Assembly (NCBI RefSeq): GCF_003386095.1
Contig: NZ_QREG01000001.1
Coordinates: 186,001-250,000 of the forward strand
Length of the DNA: 64,000 bases
Source of the DNA: Marinoscillum furvescens DSM 4134
GTDB taxonomy: Bacteria > Bacteroidota > Bacteroidia > Cytophagales > Cyclobacteriaceae
Reading direction: 5' to 3'
Of the stretch, positions 30,156 to 38,366 are shown piece after piece. The notes below the pieces were generated by a model, which saw only the letters and a program-made list of their open reading frames with translations, did not search any database and was not told the origin of the DNA. Every line of letters starts with the position of its first letter. The first letter of the stretch is position 1. The position numbers were made by a program, and so were the translations under genes.

Positions 30156-32496
30156 AACTAAAGGCAGGTATTATTGGAAATAGTGCGATTTGTTTCAGTT
30201 TGCGACCCTCGTATTCGTGGGTGGTATTGTTGTAGCTATCAGCCCAGTAATAATAAAACGGGTTGGCGCGATTGTAGGCATTGTAAAACCCAAGATTCCA
30301 GGTGCGCTCTCCCCACTTTTTGGCCTTCGTAAATCTGATGCCAAAATCGGCCCGGTGGTAAGGCTTCATACGAAAACCATTGCGGCCGTTATAAATTTCC
30401 ACTTCGTCGTTATAGTAACGATCGTTTGGAAAATCGCCATACAGGCTAGGATACCCATACCCTACTGCCAGATATCTTCCTTCTCCCAGGGTGATAGCAT
30501 TTCCGGTACCGTACACCCAGGTGGCGGATATATCAATGCGTTCGTTTATCCGATAAGTGAGCAGGATCCCTATGTCGTGCCGCCGATCAAATCGGTAAGG
30601 GAACGGCTCCCCATAATTTATCTCTTCAAATTGACGGTCTGTTTTGGAAAGCGTATACCCGACCCACCCGGTAAATCGCCCTTCTTTTTTGTGCAAAAAC
30701 ACTTCCAGCCCTTTGGAGGCACCTTCTCCATCCGATTCTACGCGCTCTTGCCAGTCATCCCCACCACTCAGCCAGTTTTCACCCTCCGAATAAGCGATCA
30801 GGTGATTCATCCGCTTAGCATAGACCTCCGCACTCAGCTCCACTCCTTTGGCTATTTGCTGGCTGTATGCCACGGTGACCTGATGTGAAATCTGCGGCCG
30901 CACCTTTCTAGTGGCTGGCACCCAAAGATCGGTGGGCAACCCCACGCCCGATGAACTTAGCAAATGTACATTTTGCTGCATGGCCGCATAGCTGAGCTTG
31001 AATGAAGCATACTTCCCGGTTAGCATACGTAGTGTAGCCCGAGGCTGCAGGGAAGAGAAGGTTTTGCCATCCACATGGTAAAAATTCAAGTGTGCACCTG
31101 CGTTGAGCTTAAATCTCCTACTGATTTCCCACTGGTCCTCCAGGTACCAGCTGAGCTCTTGAGCGGTAATATTGAAGGAACCAAACGTAGTGTCGGATTT
31201 TTCATTTTGGTCCTCTGATTTGAAAGCATTGACTCCAGGAGTAAAATAGTGCTGCGTCAATTGCATGCCCGTGAGCAGTTGATGCTTTTTAGACAGGTAG
31301 TATTCCATCTCATATCTGGCACCGACATCCTGGATACCTGACCTGTATTCGTAAAACTGACTGGAATTATCCTGGGTATCTTCTTGCTCAAATCCAACCA
31401 AAAATCGATAGCGGGTATAATTCAGGGAAAGGTTCGTAAACAGGCGATCTGAAATCAGGTGATTCCACCGGGCTGTGGCCAAAAAATTCCCCCACTGAAA
31501 CCTGGTTTTGCTATTGCTTTCGTCATCATCAAATTTTCCTACCCCCTTATCATCTCCACTGTATACACTCACCGAAAGCTTGTCTTTAGGTCCCAGATCG
31601 TAAGTAGCCTTGCCATTAAAATCATAAAAAAGATAGCCAAAAGAAACCTCTCCGTCAGTAGCTGCACGGGATATTGGCCGGGTAAACAGGTCAATATAGG
31701 TTCTGCGCAGGCCCACCATGTAGGAGCCCTTGCCTTGCGCCAGTGGCCCTTCCGTAGTGAGGCGAGCGGAAACCAGCCCGATGGCTCCAGAAGTCTGACG
31801 CTTGGCTCTATTGCCGTCTTTTACCTTTACATTGATTACGGATGATAGCCGTCCCCCATACCTGGCAGGAAACCCACCTTTGATCAGATTGACACCTGAG
31901 ATCACATCTGGATTGAAAACAGAAAACAGCCCTCCCAAGTGAGAAACGCTGTAGAGCGGCACGCCATCTAGTAAAATGAGGTTTTGATCCGGACCACCTC
32001 CACGTACATAAATCCCCGTAAGCCCTTCGGTACCACTTTGCACTCCCGGAAGCAGCTGTAGCCCACGCAGCAGATCGATCTCACCGGCAATGGCCGGAAG
32101 CTGCATGAGCTGCTTAGAAGGAATATTTATGGACGATACCTGAGGCTGCACGGCCATCACCTCTTCACGTGCCCCTTCTACCACCACTGCTTCCAGCTCC
32201 ACCATAGGCGGCAGAGCTATAGTCATGGATGTATCCTGAGTGAGTGAAAGGGTGAGGTATTTGGTTTGATAGCCCACAAAAGAAACGGCCAGGGTGACAC
32301 TATCTCTGGACAGAGGCATACTGAAATATCCATAAAAATTACTGGTAGTGCCGGTGGTAGTTCCAGCTACTACCACTGTAGCCCCAAAGAGCTTTTCGCG
32401 CGATGACTCATCTTCTACATAGCCACTGATTCGGTATTGCCCGAAAGCGTGGCTGGCAAGCAGCCAAAGGACGGCAAGCAGCCAAAGGTTTTTCAT
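30139..32496 (-). CDS. TonB-dependent receptor paired with DUF4249 protein
   Basis: 785 residues. Signal peptide to about 19 (SHAFGQ), carboxypeptidase-regulatory-like domain about 20-105 (ISGYVEDESSREKLFGATVV), plug about 125-225 with GIYVRGGGPDQNLILLDGVP, and a barrel to the end FSYEFKF with the C-terminal aromatic residue. No STN domain, so it does not itself signal to a FecR. It would move an unknown substrate across the outer membrane using TonB energy. Substrate class cannot be told; such pairs are seen with siderophore, copper-chelate or peptide uptake among others. Confidence 0.92.
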   Translation of the reverse strand: MKNLWLLAVLWLLASHAFGQYRISGYVEDESSREKLFGATVVVAGTTTGTTSNFYGYFSMPLSRDSVTLAVSFVGYQTKYLTLSLTQDTSMTIALPPMVELEAVVVEGAREEVMAVQPQVSSINIPSKQLMQLPAIAGEIDLLRGLQLLPGVQSGTEGLTGIYVRGGGPDQNLILLDGVPLYSVSHLGGLFSVFNPDVISGVNLIKGGFPARYGGRLSSVINVKVKDGNRAKRQTSGAIGLVSARLTTEGPLAQGKGSYMVGLRRTYIDLFTRPISRAATDGEVSFGYLFYDFNGKATYDLGPKDKLSVSVYSGDDKGVGKFDDDESNSKTRFQWGNFLATARWNHLISDRLFTNLSLNYTRYRFLVGFEQEDTQDNSSQFYEYRSGIQDVGARYEMEYYLSKKHQLLTGMQLTQHYFTPGVNAFKSEDQNEKSDTTFGSFNITAQELSWYLEDQWEISRRFKLNAGAHLNFYHVDGKTFSSLQPRATLRMLTGKYASFKLSYAAMQQNVHLLSSSGVGLPTDLWVPATRKVRPQISHQVTVAYSQQIAKGVELSAEVYAKRMNHLIAYSEGENWLSGGDDWQERVESDGEGASKGLEVFLHKKEGRFTGWVGYTLSKTDRQFEEINYGEPFPYRFDRRHDIGILLTYRINERIDISATWVYGTGNAITLGEGRYLAVGYGYPSLYGDFPNDRYYNDEVEIYNGRNGFRMKPYHRADFGIRFTKAKKWGERTWNLGFYNAYNRANPFYYYWADSYNNTTHEYEGRKLKQIALFPIIPAFSYEFKF

Positions 32497-32602
32497 AAAC
32501 TATAAGGTTAGGTGATTACACTATCGCATTAACGCACACCTTTGTATGCAATTGTGACTAAGACCCTGAATCTTATGGTTTAGTTGAAAACGGTTTGAAA
32601 AA

Positions 32603-33028
32603 TCAATGTTCAGTAGTGGGGATACGGTTGACAAAAAACTTTTGCCACTCACTTTTAGGGTCTATGCCTGCAGCCTCCAGTCTGCCTCGGACCTCCCAGT
32701 GAAAGCTGCTATGCTTTCCCACAAAAGTCCCGGCGATATGTGGTGGTATCGCTACAGACTGCTCCCATTTTGACGGTTGCCCTGGACTCAGCTGGACTTG
32801 CTTATCTAGCACCAGGTCGTCAGAATACAACACATGACTGGAAGCAGATCGCTCTATTGCCCTGAGCTGGAGGATTACTTGTTCGGCATATAGCACGTCA
32901 TCTGTGGCTTCAGCTGTAAGCGTCACCTGTAGCGCTTCCGGCCCGTTGATTTCGGGATTTCCGAAAGCCATCTCTACGCGAGCACCTTGTCCCGTTACGT
33001 AGTTTTTCAATTTATTGATCACGCCCAT
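32603..33028 (-). CDS. Hypothetical protein, arrestin/SpoOM-like fold suspected (paralogue 2)
   Basis: 141 residues from ATG 33028 (MGVINKLKNYVTGQGARVEM); the longer upstream frame overlaps the neighbouring gene. It is a paralogue of the next gene upstream: both start MG(L/V)..K.KNY.TG..A.V and have A.A.D....A..V.L..RA and a late KWE...(A/T)L..P beta pattern. The all-beta layout resembles the arrestin-like N-terminal domain of SpoOM-type proteins, but this is a guess by pattern. It overlaps the end of its neighbour by 17 bp. Cytoplasmic, no signal peptide. Confidence 0.55.
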   Translation of the reverse strand: MGVINKLKNYVTGQGARVEMAFGNPEINGPEALQVTLTAEATDDVLYAEQVILQLRAIERSASSHVLYSDDLVLDKQVQLSPGQPSKWEQSVAIPPHIAGTFVGKHSSFHWEVRGRLEAAGIDPKSEWQKFFVNRIPTTEH

Positions 33029-33530
33029 TTGCTTCTTGCTCTTTGTATTGGTAATTGGTTTTGCGGCGTATGACAACCTCCTGCCAGCCACTGTCCGGGT
33101 CATTGCCAGGCATACTGAGTCCTGCGAAGACCTCCCATTTAAAAAAGACTTCCTTGCCATGATAAGTAGGGTGAGCCTCCCTGGGCAAATCCAGCGTAAC
33201 CAGCCAGCGCTCTTCCTTTCCTTTGGCTATGGAGACCTCCTCCGCTACCTTGACTTGTGCTGTATAATGATCTTCGTATCGGGTTTCGCTATGGGTAGAG
33301 GTAGTGGAGTTGCCATCACTATCGGTACTGGTAGTGGTCACAAGCTTTTTGTAGGTCTCCCGTGCACGCCATTTGAGGTAGACGTTACTGGCCTTACAGT
33401 CCGCATTGGCAAAAGCCGTCACAAAGACCCGCAACGGGCTCAGCCCATCTGTAGGATTTTCCTCGAAAACAATGCCGACTTCAGCAGCGCCTCCTGTGAT
33501 ATAGTTTTTGATTTTGGTGAATAGCCCCAT
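33012..33530 (-). CDS. Hypothetical protein, arrestin/SpoOM-like fold suspected (paralogue 1)
   Basis: 172 residues. Begins MGLFTKIKNYITGGAAEVGI like its downstream paralogue, with an inserted Ser/Thr-rich stretch of about 15 residues (TTTSTDSDGNSTTSTHSE) between the third and fourth strands. The end (FKWEVFAGLSMPGNDPDSGW) matches FHWEVRGRLEAAGIDPKSEW of the paralogue. The two overlap and are certainly cotranscribed. No signal peptide or catalytic motif. They could act as a heterodimer or as adaptor-like beta-sandwich proteins; function unknown. Confidence 0.55.
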   Translation of the reverse strand: MGLFTKIKNYITGGAAEVGIVFEENPTDGLSPLRVFVTAFANADCKASNVYLKWRARETYKKLVTTTSTDSDGNSTTSTHSETRYEDHYTAQVKVAEEVSIAKGKEERWLVTLDLPREAHPTYHGKEVFFKWEVFAGLSMPGNDPDSGWQEVVIRRKTNYQYKEQEANGRDQ

Positions 33531-33588
33531 GCATCAAAAATGAAAAAATCTAAGACAAATAGCATCCGGGCCAGACGGTATTTTTGAG

Positions 33589-34368
33589 CTAGCAGCCCGT
33601 CCATTTACCAAAATTGGGAGGATCTACGGTTTGCCCTTTTTTCACCACCAATCCATCTGGGTACTTTTCGCCGATTTCACCCATGGTCATAATGTCCCAC
33701 TCTCGGGAATTGTACTTCACCATGCGATAGCCCTTGAAGGCACCCGACACGCCCTGATCTAATATGGGCCACCAGACACTTTCCGAGTTGCGGTCCCACA
33801 GCAGGAAGCTTTCTAATCCTCCCCGGATGTTGGGGTCTGCGTAGGTATAGCCCGTCACCCCAAACGTCAAAGTCCGATTGCAGTAGTTTCGACTGTAAAC
33901 CGTCACCAGATCCGCCAAATAGCAAAAAACCACGACTATGGGTTCACCATTGGCCACATCGTTGATGGCCTCATGATTGATCAAAGTCAGCAACGGGTAC
34001 ACTTTTACGTTGCCCTGATCCTTGACCACTACGGCGGATTCTTCAGGATCATGCCGATCGATTACCTCTGACACCCGATCATATTTTGGCGAAATCAGAG
34101 CCTGAAAAGTCTCCCGCCCCAGTCCATGACGAACATGACACACGTTGAGTGACCATCCGGTAATATCAAACCGCAGGGTGGAGTCCTGCGTATCACCAAG
34201 GTACTGTCGGCCATTTTGCTCATAGTACTCCCCATCCACAATCACCTGCGCTCCGCAGGTGGCAGGGTCTAGCTCCTGATTGTCTTCATCCTCAAGATCT
34301 ACTTCCTTGCTAAGGTCGCAGCTTACCAACACTGCGATTACGATCATTGCCCACCATTTCATAACCAT
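33589..34368 (-). CDS. DUF3179 lipoprotein
   Basis: 259 residues (or 257 from the second Met). Lipoprotein signal with IAVLVSC (Cys about 17). The body matches DUF3179: KVYPLLTLINHEAINDVANG, VVVFCYLADLV, LTFGVTGYTY and LLWDRNSESVWWPI, in the order seen in that family. In many homologues YCPLC is the conserved cysteine motif; here it is FCYLAD with one cysteine only. Function of the family is unknown. It overlaps the upstream outer-membrane protein gene by 10 bp. Confidence 0.75.
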   Translation of the reverse strand: MVMKWWAMIVIAVLVSCDLSKEVDLEDEDNQELDPATCGAQVIVDGEYYEQNGRQYLGDTQDSTLRFDITGWSLNVCHVRHGLGRETFQALISPKYDRVSEVIDRHDPEESAVVVKDQGNVKVYPLLTLINHEAINDVANGEPIVVVFCYLADLVTVYSRNYCNRTLTFGVTGYTYADPNIRGGLESFLLWDRNSESVWWPILDQGVSGAFKGYRMVKYNSREWDIMTMGEIGEKYPDGLVVKKGQTVDPPNFGKWTGC

Positions 34369-35237
34369 TCACTTTTAGCCATAAACACCCCCACTGAAAA
34401 CCCAGTACCTGCATACACCTGTCTACCGCCCACCATTTGGTTGGCGCCTACCACTATGCCCACAAGTTCTGTAAACTTATAAGCCACTTCTGCCGAAAGG
34501 TTCCAAAATGAAGAATTATTTAGCTGAAGGCCATTACTGAAAGTGGCTTCTTCCAGTTCACCTTTTTTCAGCGCTCGCACCCGATCCATGCGCGCCACCA
34601 AAAACCATTTCCCCAGTTCGCAACCAGCTTCTGCTCCAAAATGCAGCTCATCGGTAAAGTCCCGGGTTCGGTGATTGTATCCCACATAGCCATTGGCATA
34701 GGGGTAATAGTCTCCCACAGGAATGGAAATACCCAAATCTGCCCGGAGCATCTGATTCCACTCACCATCTCCGGTCCACAGCGTGCCATCTGTGCCTCCC
34801 TCCGCAGTGCCTGTAGGGATACCCAGGATGCCAGACACACTCAGAGAAGCTACCAGCGCGTTGATCAGGTTGTATTTCACCTGCAACACCCCATCTCCTA
34901 CGGTGGTGAGCTGGTCTCCTTCGGCCAGTACCTGCCCACTGCCTTTGGCTACCTCCTCACCTACCATCGCAGCACTCACAAAAGGGAAGTAACCTGCTAC
35001 AGTAAGTTTTGGAGTAACTCCGTATTCACCATAAATACTCGTTTTAAGAAGTGCTCGCTTGCGGTCTTCTACCTTATGACCATACAGGTCGTAGTACTGA
35101 TCGTAGACTGTCCACCAGTGGTCCAGCTTGGCATAAAAGCCCCCTTTGGGCTGTGTCCATCCACCGCCAGCAAACGCAAACCCAGCGATGAGTAAAAGGA
35201 TAAACGCCAATCGATATTTGAAATGACCCGCCTGCAT
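34359..35237 (-). CDS. Outer-membrane beta-barrel protein (transporter-like)
   Basis: 292 residues. Signal peptide 1-23 (ending GFAFAGG), then alternating hydrophobic strands with many glycines and aromatics, LLKTSIYGEYGVTPKLTVAGYFPF and VGDGVLQVKYNL as early strands, and a C-terminal strand GTGFSVGVFMA. The layout is that of the phenol-degradation-type (MetA-pathway) outer-membrane proteins of 250-300 residues. It lies upstream of the DUF3179 lipoprotein in one transcript. Ligand unknown. Confidence 0.65.
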   Translation of the reverse strand: MQAGHFKYRLAFILLLIAGFAFAGGGWTQPKGGFYAKLDHWWTVYDQYYDLYGHKVEDRKRALLKTSIYGEYGVTPKLTVAGYFPFVSAAMVGEEVAKGSGQVLAEGDQLTTVGDGVLQVKYNLINALVASLSVSGILGIPTGTAEGGTDGTLWTGDGEWNQMLRADLGISIPVGDYYPYANGYVGYNHRTRDFTDELHFGAEAGCELGKWFLVARMDRVRALKKGELEEATFSNGLQLNNSSFWNLSAEVAYKFTELVGIVVGANQMVGGRQVYAGTGFSVGVFMAKSEWL

Positions 35238-35523
35238 ATAATTATAACACAGAAAAGGTAGCGGGTTTGTTCACCATGCACTGTCCTCACCGAGACAGAG
35301 GTGCTGAATATTGCTCATGTGAGCGCTTATGGAGCGCTTTTTCGACTTGAGTTTGGGGAACGGCCAGTTGCGGACGGCTAGTTTTGAAGTTCAGATATTC
35401 TACAAACTATACTAATCCATCGGAATCTTATTAAAAATATCCCAGGCTACTGAAAGCATCTTATCTCTTCCGTTAACTCAACTGATAGACGTTCAAAAAC
35501 CCCACATGCATTATTTACTTCCG
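35238..35523. other. Intergenic stretch with no evident gene
   Basis: Upstream region of the outer-membrane protein gene on the minus strand. No open frame of coding character, no tRNA and no strong repeat seen. A TATAATTATA near 35237 is AT-rich leader sequence. Confidence 0.5.
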
Positions 35524-35547
35524 TACTTTTGGCTTAGCCCAAAAGTA
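35524..35547. repeat. Hairpin TACTTTTGG/CCAAAAGTA
   Basis: Nine-base perfect arms around a short GCTTAGC-like centre. It lies 35 bp before the larger inverted-repeat element and may be part of the same repeat family. Hairpins of the ACTTTTGG...CCAAAAGT type recur in intergenic regions of Bacteroidota (from memory, unverified). Confidence 0.6.
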
Positions 35548-35581
35548 CCGCAGCGGCGGACCGTCAAAAACCCAAGGCTTT

Positions 35582-35711
35582 GAAGCTTTTGCCGGGATTT
35601 GCACTCAAATTTGGGGGACAAAAATAAACTCATCCTGTTTGCAACAGGATTTCAAACAAATTTTTGTCTTCTCCCACAAATTTGCTTGCAAATCTTTTCC
35701 GGAAAATCTTC
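35582..35711. repeat. 130-bp imperfect inverted-repeat element
   Basis: The left arm 35582-35640 and right arm 35641-35711 are imperfect reverse complements. GAAGCTTTTGCCGG pairs with CCGGAAAATCTTC, GATTTGCACTCAAATTTG pairs with CAAATTTGCTTGCAAATC, and the centre CCTGTTTGCAACAGG is a small hairpin. Small bulges break the pairing. There is no transposase, so it looks like a MITE or a REPIN-like hairpin. Target duplications were not identified. Confidence 0.65.
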
Positions 35712-35836
35712 AATGCCACTAGTATTATGAAAAATTTAATCAAGCCACCCATTACAGCAACTAATCTTAACTGACTCTAAAGAAAGGCTCTATGTTAAAA
35801 GGACCACTTCAAAAAGATCTAATTCAGTAATCAAAA
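35712..35836. other. Intergenic stretch before the terminator
   Basis: AT-rich, no open frame, repeat or RNA signal recognised. It follows the inverted-repeat element. Confidence 0.4.
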
Positions 35837-35865
35837 ACCCTGGAGGTTTCTAAAACTTCCAGGGT
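35837..35865 (-). terminator. Terminator after collagen-like lipoprotein gene
   Basis: ACCCTGGAGGTTT/AAACTTCCAGGGT stem (one G-T pair), 4-base loop, followed by TTTTTG on the minus strand. It lies about 75 bp past the stop codon of the lipoprotein gene. Confidence 0.7.
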
Positions 35866-35938
35866 CTTTATTGAGATTCAGAGGGTTATTTGATTGGTCT
35901 CTATTTCTCCGTTCCTTTGATTTAAATAAAACAAAAAC

Positions 35939-36481
35939 CTACAGCTCCGGCAATTCCAACGCTTTGGCCACAGCCTGATAGTCTGAAAAATCTACCCTAC
36001 CCGAATTCCAAAAATCACCGGGCACAATGACCACACGAACTACCCAGGCATCGGTATCATCTGCACCGAGCCAGGTGAGCGGAAACTCCGCATCTAAAAA
36101 CAGGCGCACATCATAGATCGAAAAGTCACTATTGTAGACCAACATCCCATCTGCCGTAGGGATGCTCTGGGAGAGTTTTCGCCAAACTTCCACCACCTCG
36201 CCATCATCGGTAGTGTAAGTATCCCAAAGCAGGTAGGTCAGAGCCACATCTGAGGCATAGCCCTCAAAGTTGTCCGGATAGGGCAAAATCACCTCAAAAT
36301 CCGGCGCTGTGAAATTTACGTTCTCCCACTCAAAAACGTAGGCATTTTCTGCATCAGCACCCTTAGGACCAATGGGTCCCTGCGGACCGGGAGGGCCTAC
36401 AGGACCTACCTCAGTAGAACTATAACAAGACGAAAGGAGGATTAGGAGGGCAAAACAGGCTTTGGTATACGAATATTTCAT
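35939..36481 (-). CDS. Lipoprotein with short collagen-like segment
   Basis: 180 residues. Lipoprotein signal FALLILLSSC (Cys about 19), then a Gly-X-Y stretch of six triplets (GPVGPPGPQGPIGPKGAD, residues 26-43), then a folded C-terminal domain of about 135 residues with alternating Asp/Glu and aromatic residues. A collagen-like neck followed by a globular domain is typical of trimeric surface lipoproteins in Bacteroidota. Function unknown; perhaps adhesion or presentation. It is divergent from the cold-shock gene. Confidence 0.75.
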   Translation of the reverse strand: MKYSYTKACFALLILLSSCYSSTEVGPVGPPGPQGPIGPKGADAENAYVFEWENVNFTAPDFEVILPYPDNFEGYASDVALTYLLWDTYTTDDGEVVEVWRKLSQSIPTADGMLVYNSDFSIYDVRLFLDAEFPLTWLGADDTDAWVVRVVIVPGDFWNSGRVDFSDYQAVAKALELPEL

Positions 36482-36555
36482 GGCCGTAACATTTGGTTCA
36501 TAATGATGAAACCAAACATTGTTCCAGTTTTAAATAACGGAGAATATTATTTCCC

Positions 36556-36563
36556 TACCTTTG
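36556..36563 (+). promoter_or_regulatory. -7 element of cold-shock gene
   Basis: TACCTTTG, an exact TAnnTTTG, 30 bases before ATG 36593. No convincing TTG at the usual distance upstream. The AT-rich leader between it and the start is about 25 bases. Confidence 0.45.
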
Positions 36564-36592
36564 GTCCTTTCTTAATTAATATTTTATTTCTA

Positions 36593-36784
36593 ATGAACAC
36601 TGGTAAAGTAAAATTCTTCAATGATTCCAAAGGTTATGGTTTCATTAAAGAAGAAGGATCGGACAAAGAATACTTCGTACATGTGTCCGGTTTGATCGAT
36701 GAGGTCAGACAAGATGACGATGTTACTTTCGAATTGAAAGAAGGTAAAAGAGGATTGAATGCTGTGAATGTTAAGCTTTCTTAA
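36593..36784 (+). CDS. Cold-shock protein (CspA family)
   Basis: 63 residues from ATG 36593 (MNTGKVKFFNDSKGYGFIKE). Both RNA-binding motifs are present: KGYGFIK (RNP1) and YFVHVSG (RNP2). A longer upstream frame from 36503 would add 30 residues that do not belong to the family and would span the promoter. It is a single OB-fold RNA chaperone. It has its own promoter and a CCTGG...CCAGG stem with TTTTTTA after the stop (36818-36845). Confidence 0.95.
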   Translation: MNTGKVKFFNDSKGYGFIKEEGSDKEYFVHVSGLIDEVRQDDDVTFELKEGKRGLNAVNVKLS

Positions 36785-36817
36785 GCTTTAATAGATATCA
36801 AATTTTAATCATTGCTG

Positions 36818-36845
36818 ACCCTGGCCAATGTGCCAGGGTTTTTTA
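36818..36845 (+). terminator. Terminator of cold-shock gene
   Basis: ACCCTGGCC/TGCCAGGGT stem with a short AATG loop followed by TTTTTTAA, just before the convergent nitrilase stop codon. Confidence 0.75.
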
Positions 36846-37790
36846 ATGTTTATCATTCAAAAGGGTCTGTCTGTCGGTATTGAGCCTTAGCTCAAAGACA
36901 TCCGGACGACTGTAATGGCCCACTCCGTTCATGAGCAGGCGCTCTCTGCGTACCTGCTCATGATTGAGCTCCACTACAAATACTCCCTCCTGATCCACTA
37001 CTGGCTCCAGCAACCAGCTCCCGTCTGGGGCAGCCACACAGCTACCCCCATTGGCCAGTGCACCATTCATCTTCTTTTTGAGTAGTGCAGCGTGTGGCAG
37101 ATCGTCTGTTAGTTGGCTTTCGCCAAACAGCCCACAGGCCGCCACCACAAAAGACCTCCCTTCTTTAGCTATCATAGGAATCAGATCGTGTGTATTGCGG
37201 TAGTTTCCAGGCCACACAGAGACATGCAGGTCTTCGCCCTGAGCGTAGAGACTGGTGCGTGCTAGCGGCAGCCAGTTTTCCCAGCAGTTGAGACCACCTA
37301 CGGTGAAGGGAGGTAAGCTATGAGTAACCAGCCCATGGCCATCGCCCTGACTCCAAACCAGGCGCTCCTCATAGGTAGGCACCAGCTTTCGGTGCACAGA
37401 GGCGATTTCTCCATTTTGGTTGATGTAAACCAGTGAGCAGTAGAGGCTGTCTCCCCGGTCTTGTGCTTTCTCGATCACACCGAGATACACTGCTAGCTTG
37501 AGCTTTCCGGCCAGATCGCTCAGCTGATTTAACTCACCACGGACTATCGCTACAGCTTCACGCACATAGTGGGCATAAAAATCCTTCTGCATGGCACTAT
37601 CAAACACGGCACCGTCTGTTTTTTCTACCCAAAAAGGATAGCCTGGCACCAGTGCTTCACCGTAGACCACCAGCTGTGCTCCTTTGGCAGCAGCCTCCTG
37701 CATGGACTGCTGCACTTTCTGCAATGTGGCGGCCTTATGGAGCCATACCGGAGCCAGCTGTGCGATTGCTATGGTGAGTTTTTCGGCCAT
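36843..37790 (-). CDS. Nitrilase
   Basis: 315 residues, usual for aliphatic/aryl nitrilases. Catalytic triad: Glu45 (YGEALVPGYP), Lys135 (VHRKLVPTYEERLVW) and Cys169 (LNCWENWLPL). The CWEN motif followed by W/Y-M/L-P is the hallmark of true nitrilases, which turn R-CN into R-COOH and ammonia. Its stop overlaps the terminator of the cold-shock gene. Its start codon touches the stop of an OsmC gene upstream (37790), so they are coupled. The natural substrate cannot be told. Confidence 0.88.
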   Translation of the reverse strand: MAEKLTIAIAQLAPVWLHKAATLQKVQQSMQEAAAKGAQLVVYGEALVPGYPFWVEKTDGAVFDSAMQKDFYAHYVREAVAIVRGELNQLSDLAGKLKLAVYLGVIEKAQDRGDSLYCSLVYINQNGEIASVHRKLVPTYEERLVWSQGDGHGLVTHSLPPFTVGGLNCWENWLPLARTSLYAQGEDLHVSVWPGNYRNTHDLIPMIAKEGRSFVVAACGLFGESQLTDDLPHAALLKKKMNGALANGGSCVAAPDGSWLLEPVVDQEGVFVVELNHEQVRRERLLMNGVGHYSRPDVFELRLNTDRQTLLNDKH

Positions 37791-38209
37791 TATGCAGGTC
37801 GGGCAATTTCTACAGCATGGGTCATTTCGATACCCGGATCCAAAGAAGCAGCCACAGAGCAGTACTTTTCTACTGCCAGGTTGACTAGCTTTTGGGCCTC
37901 AGCCTCCTCCAGGTCTGGCGACACAAATCGGTATACGATGTGCATGGCCGTAAAGCGCTTAGGGATCTCATCACGACGCGTACCTGCGATCTCTCCAGAA
38001 AAGTCTACGAGGGTCTTTCTACGCTTTTTCACCATCTTTACCAGATCTACAGCCGCACAAGAAATCACACCTGCCAGCAGCAGCTGCATGGGCGACATGG
38101 CCTGCTTGTCTTCGGCAGCCAACATATCTATTTCCACCCGATTGCCCTGCTCGTTTACAGCGTAATACTCTTCCTCTCCTTTAAAACCTAAGTTCACTTT
38201 CATTACCAT
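37790..38209 (-). CDS. OsmC-family peroxide reductase-like protein
   Basis: 139 residues. The two redox cysteines of the family are at Cys51 (LLAGVISCAAVDLV) and Cys117 (VEKYCSVAASLDP), the latter with the KYC.V.aSL signature. OsmC/Ohr proteins reduce organic hydroperoxides with thiols. EYYAVNEQGNRVEIDM at the start forms the first sheet. It lies upstream of the nitrilase in a coupled pair (1-bp overlap) and divergent from DAHP synthase. A different OsmC subfamily role cannot be excluded. Confidence 0.88.
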   Translation of the reverse strand: MVMKVNLGFKGEEEYYAVNEQGNRVEIDMLAAEDKQAMSPMQLLLAGVISCAAVDLVKMVKKRRKTLVDFSGEIAGTRRDEIPKRFTAMHIVYRFVSPDLEEAEAQKLVNLAVEKYCSVAASLDPGIEMTHAVEIARPA

Positions 38210-38310
38210 GTCAATATTTTGTTTGTTTTATGATTTAAAGAATTAAACCGATTAAAATTTCGAATTTTCTAAATGTTTCCACCTGTGGTAGACATTTTTC
38301 AAAATCTTCT

Positions 38311-38340
38311 TGGCTTCTAATACAAGTAAGCTACTTTTGC
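38311..38340 (+). promoter_or_regulatory. Promoter of DAHP synthase gene
   Basis: TTG (38311-38313), 19-base spacer, TACTTTTG (38333-38340): a near-ideal TTG-N19-TAnnTTTG. It lies 26 bases before ATG 38367 and gives a leader of about 20 bases. Confidence 0.7.
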
Positions 38341-38366
38341 TCGTTCAAGTAAAAATTACCTGGATT

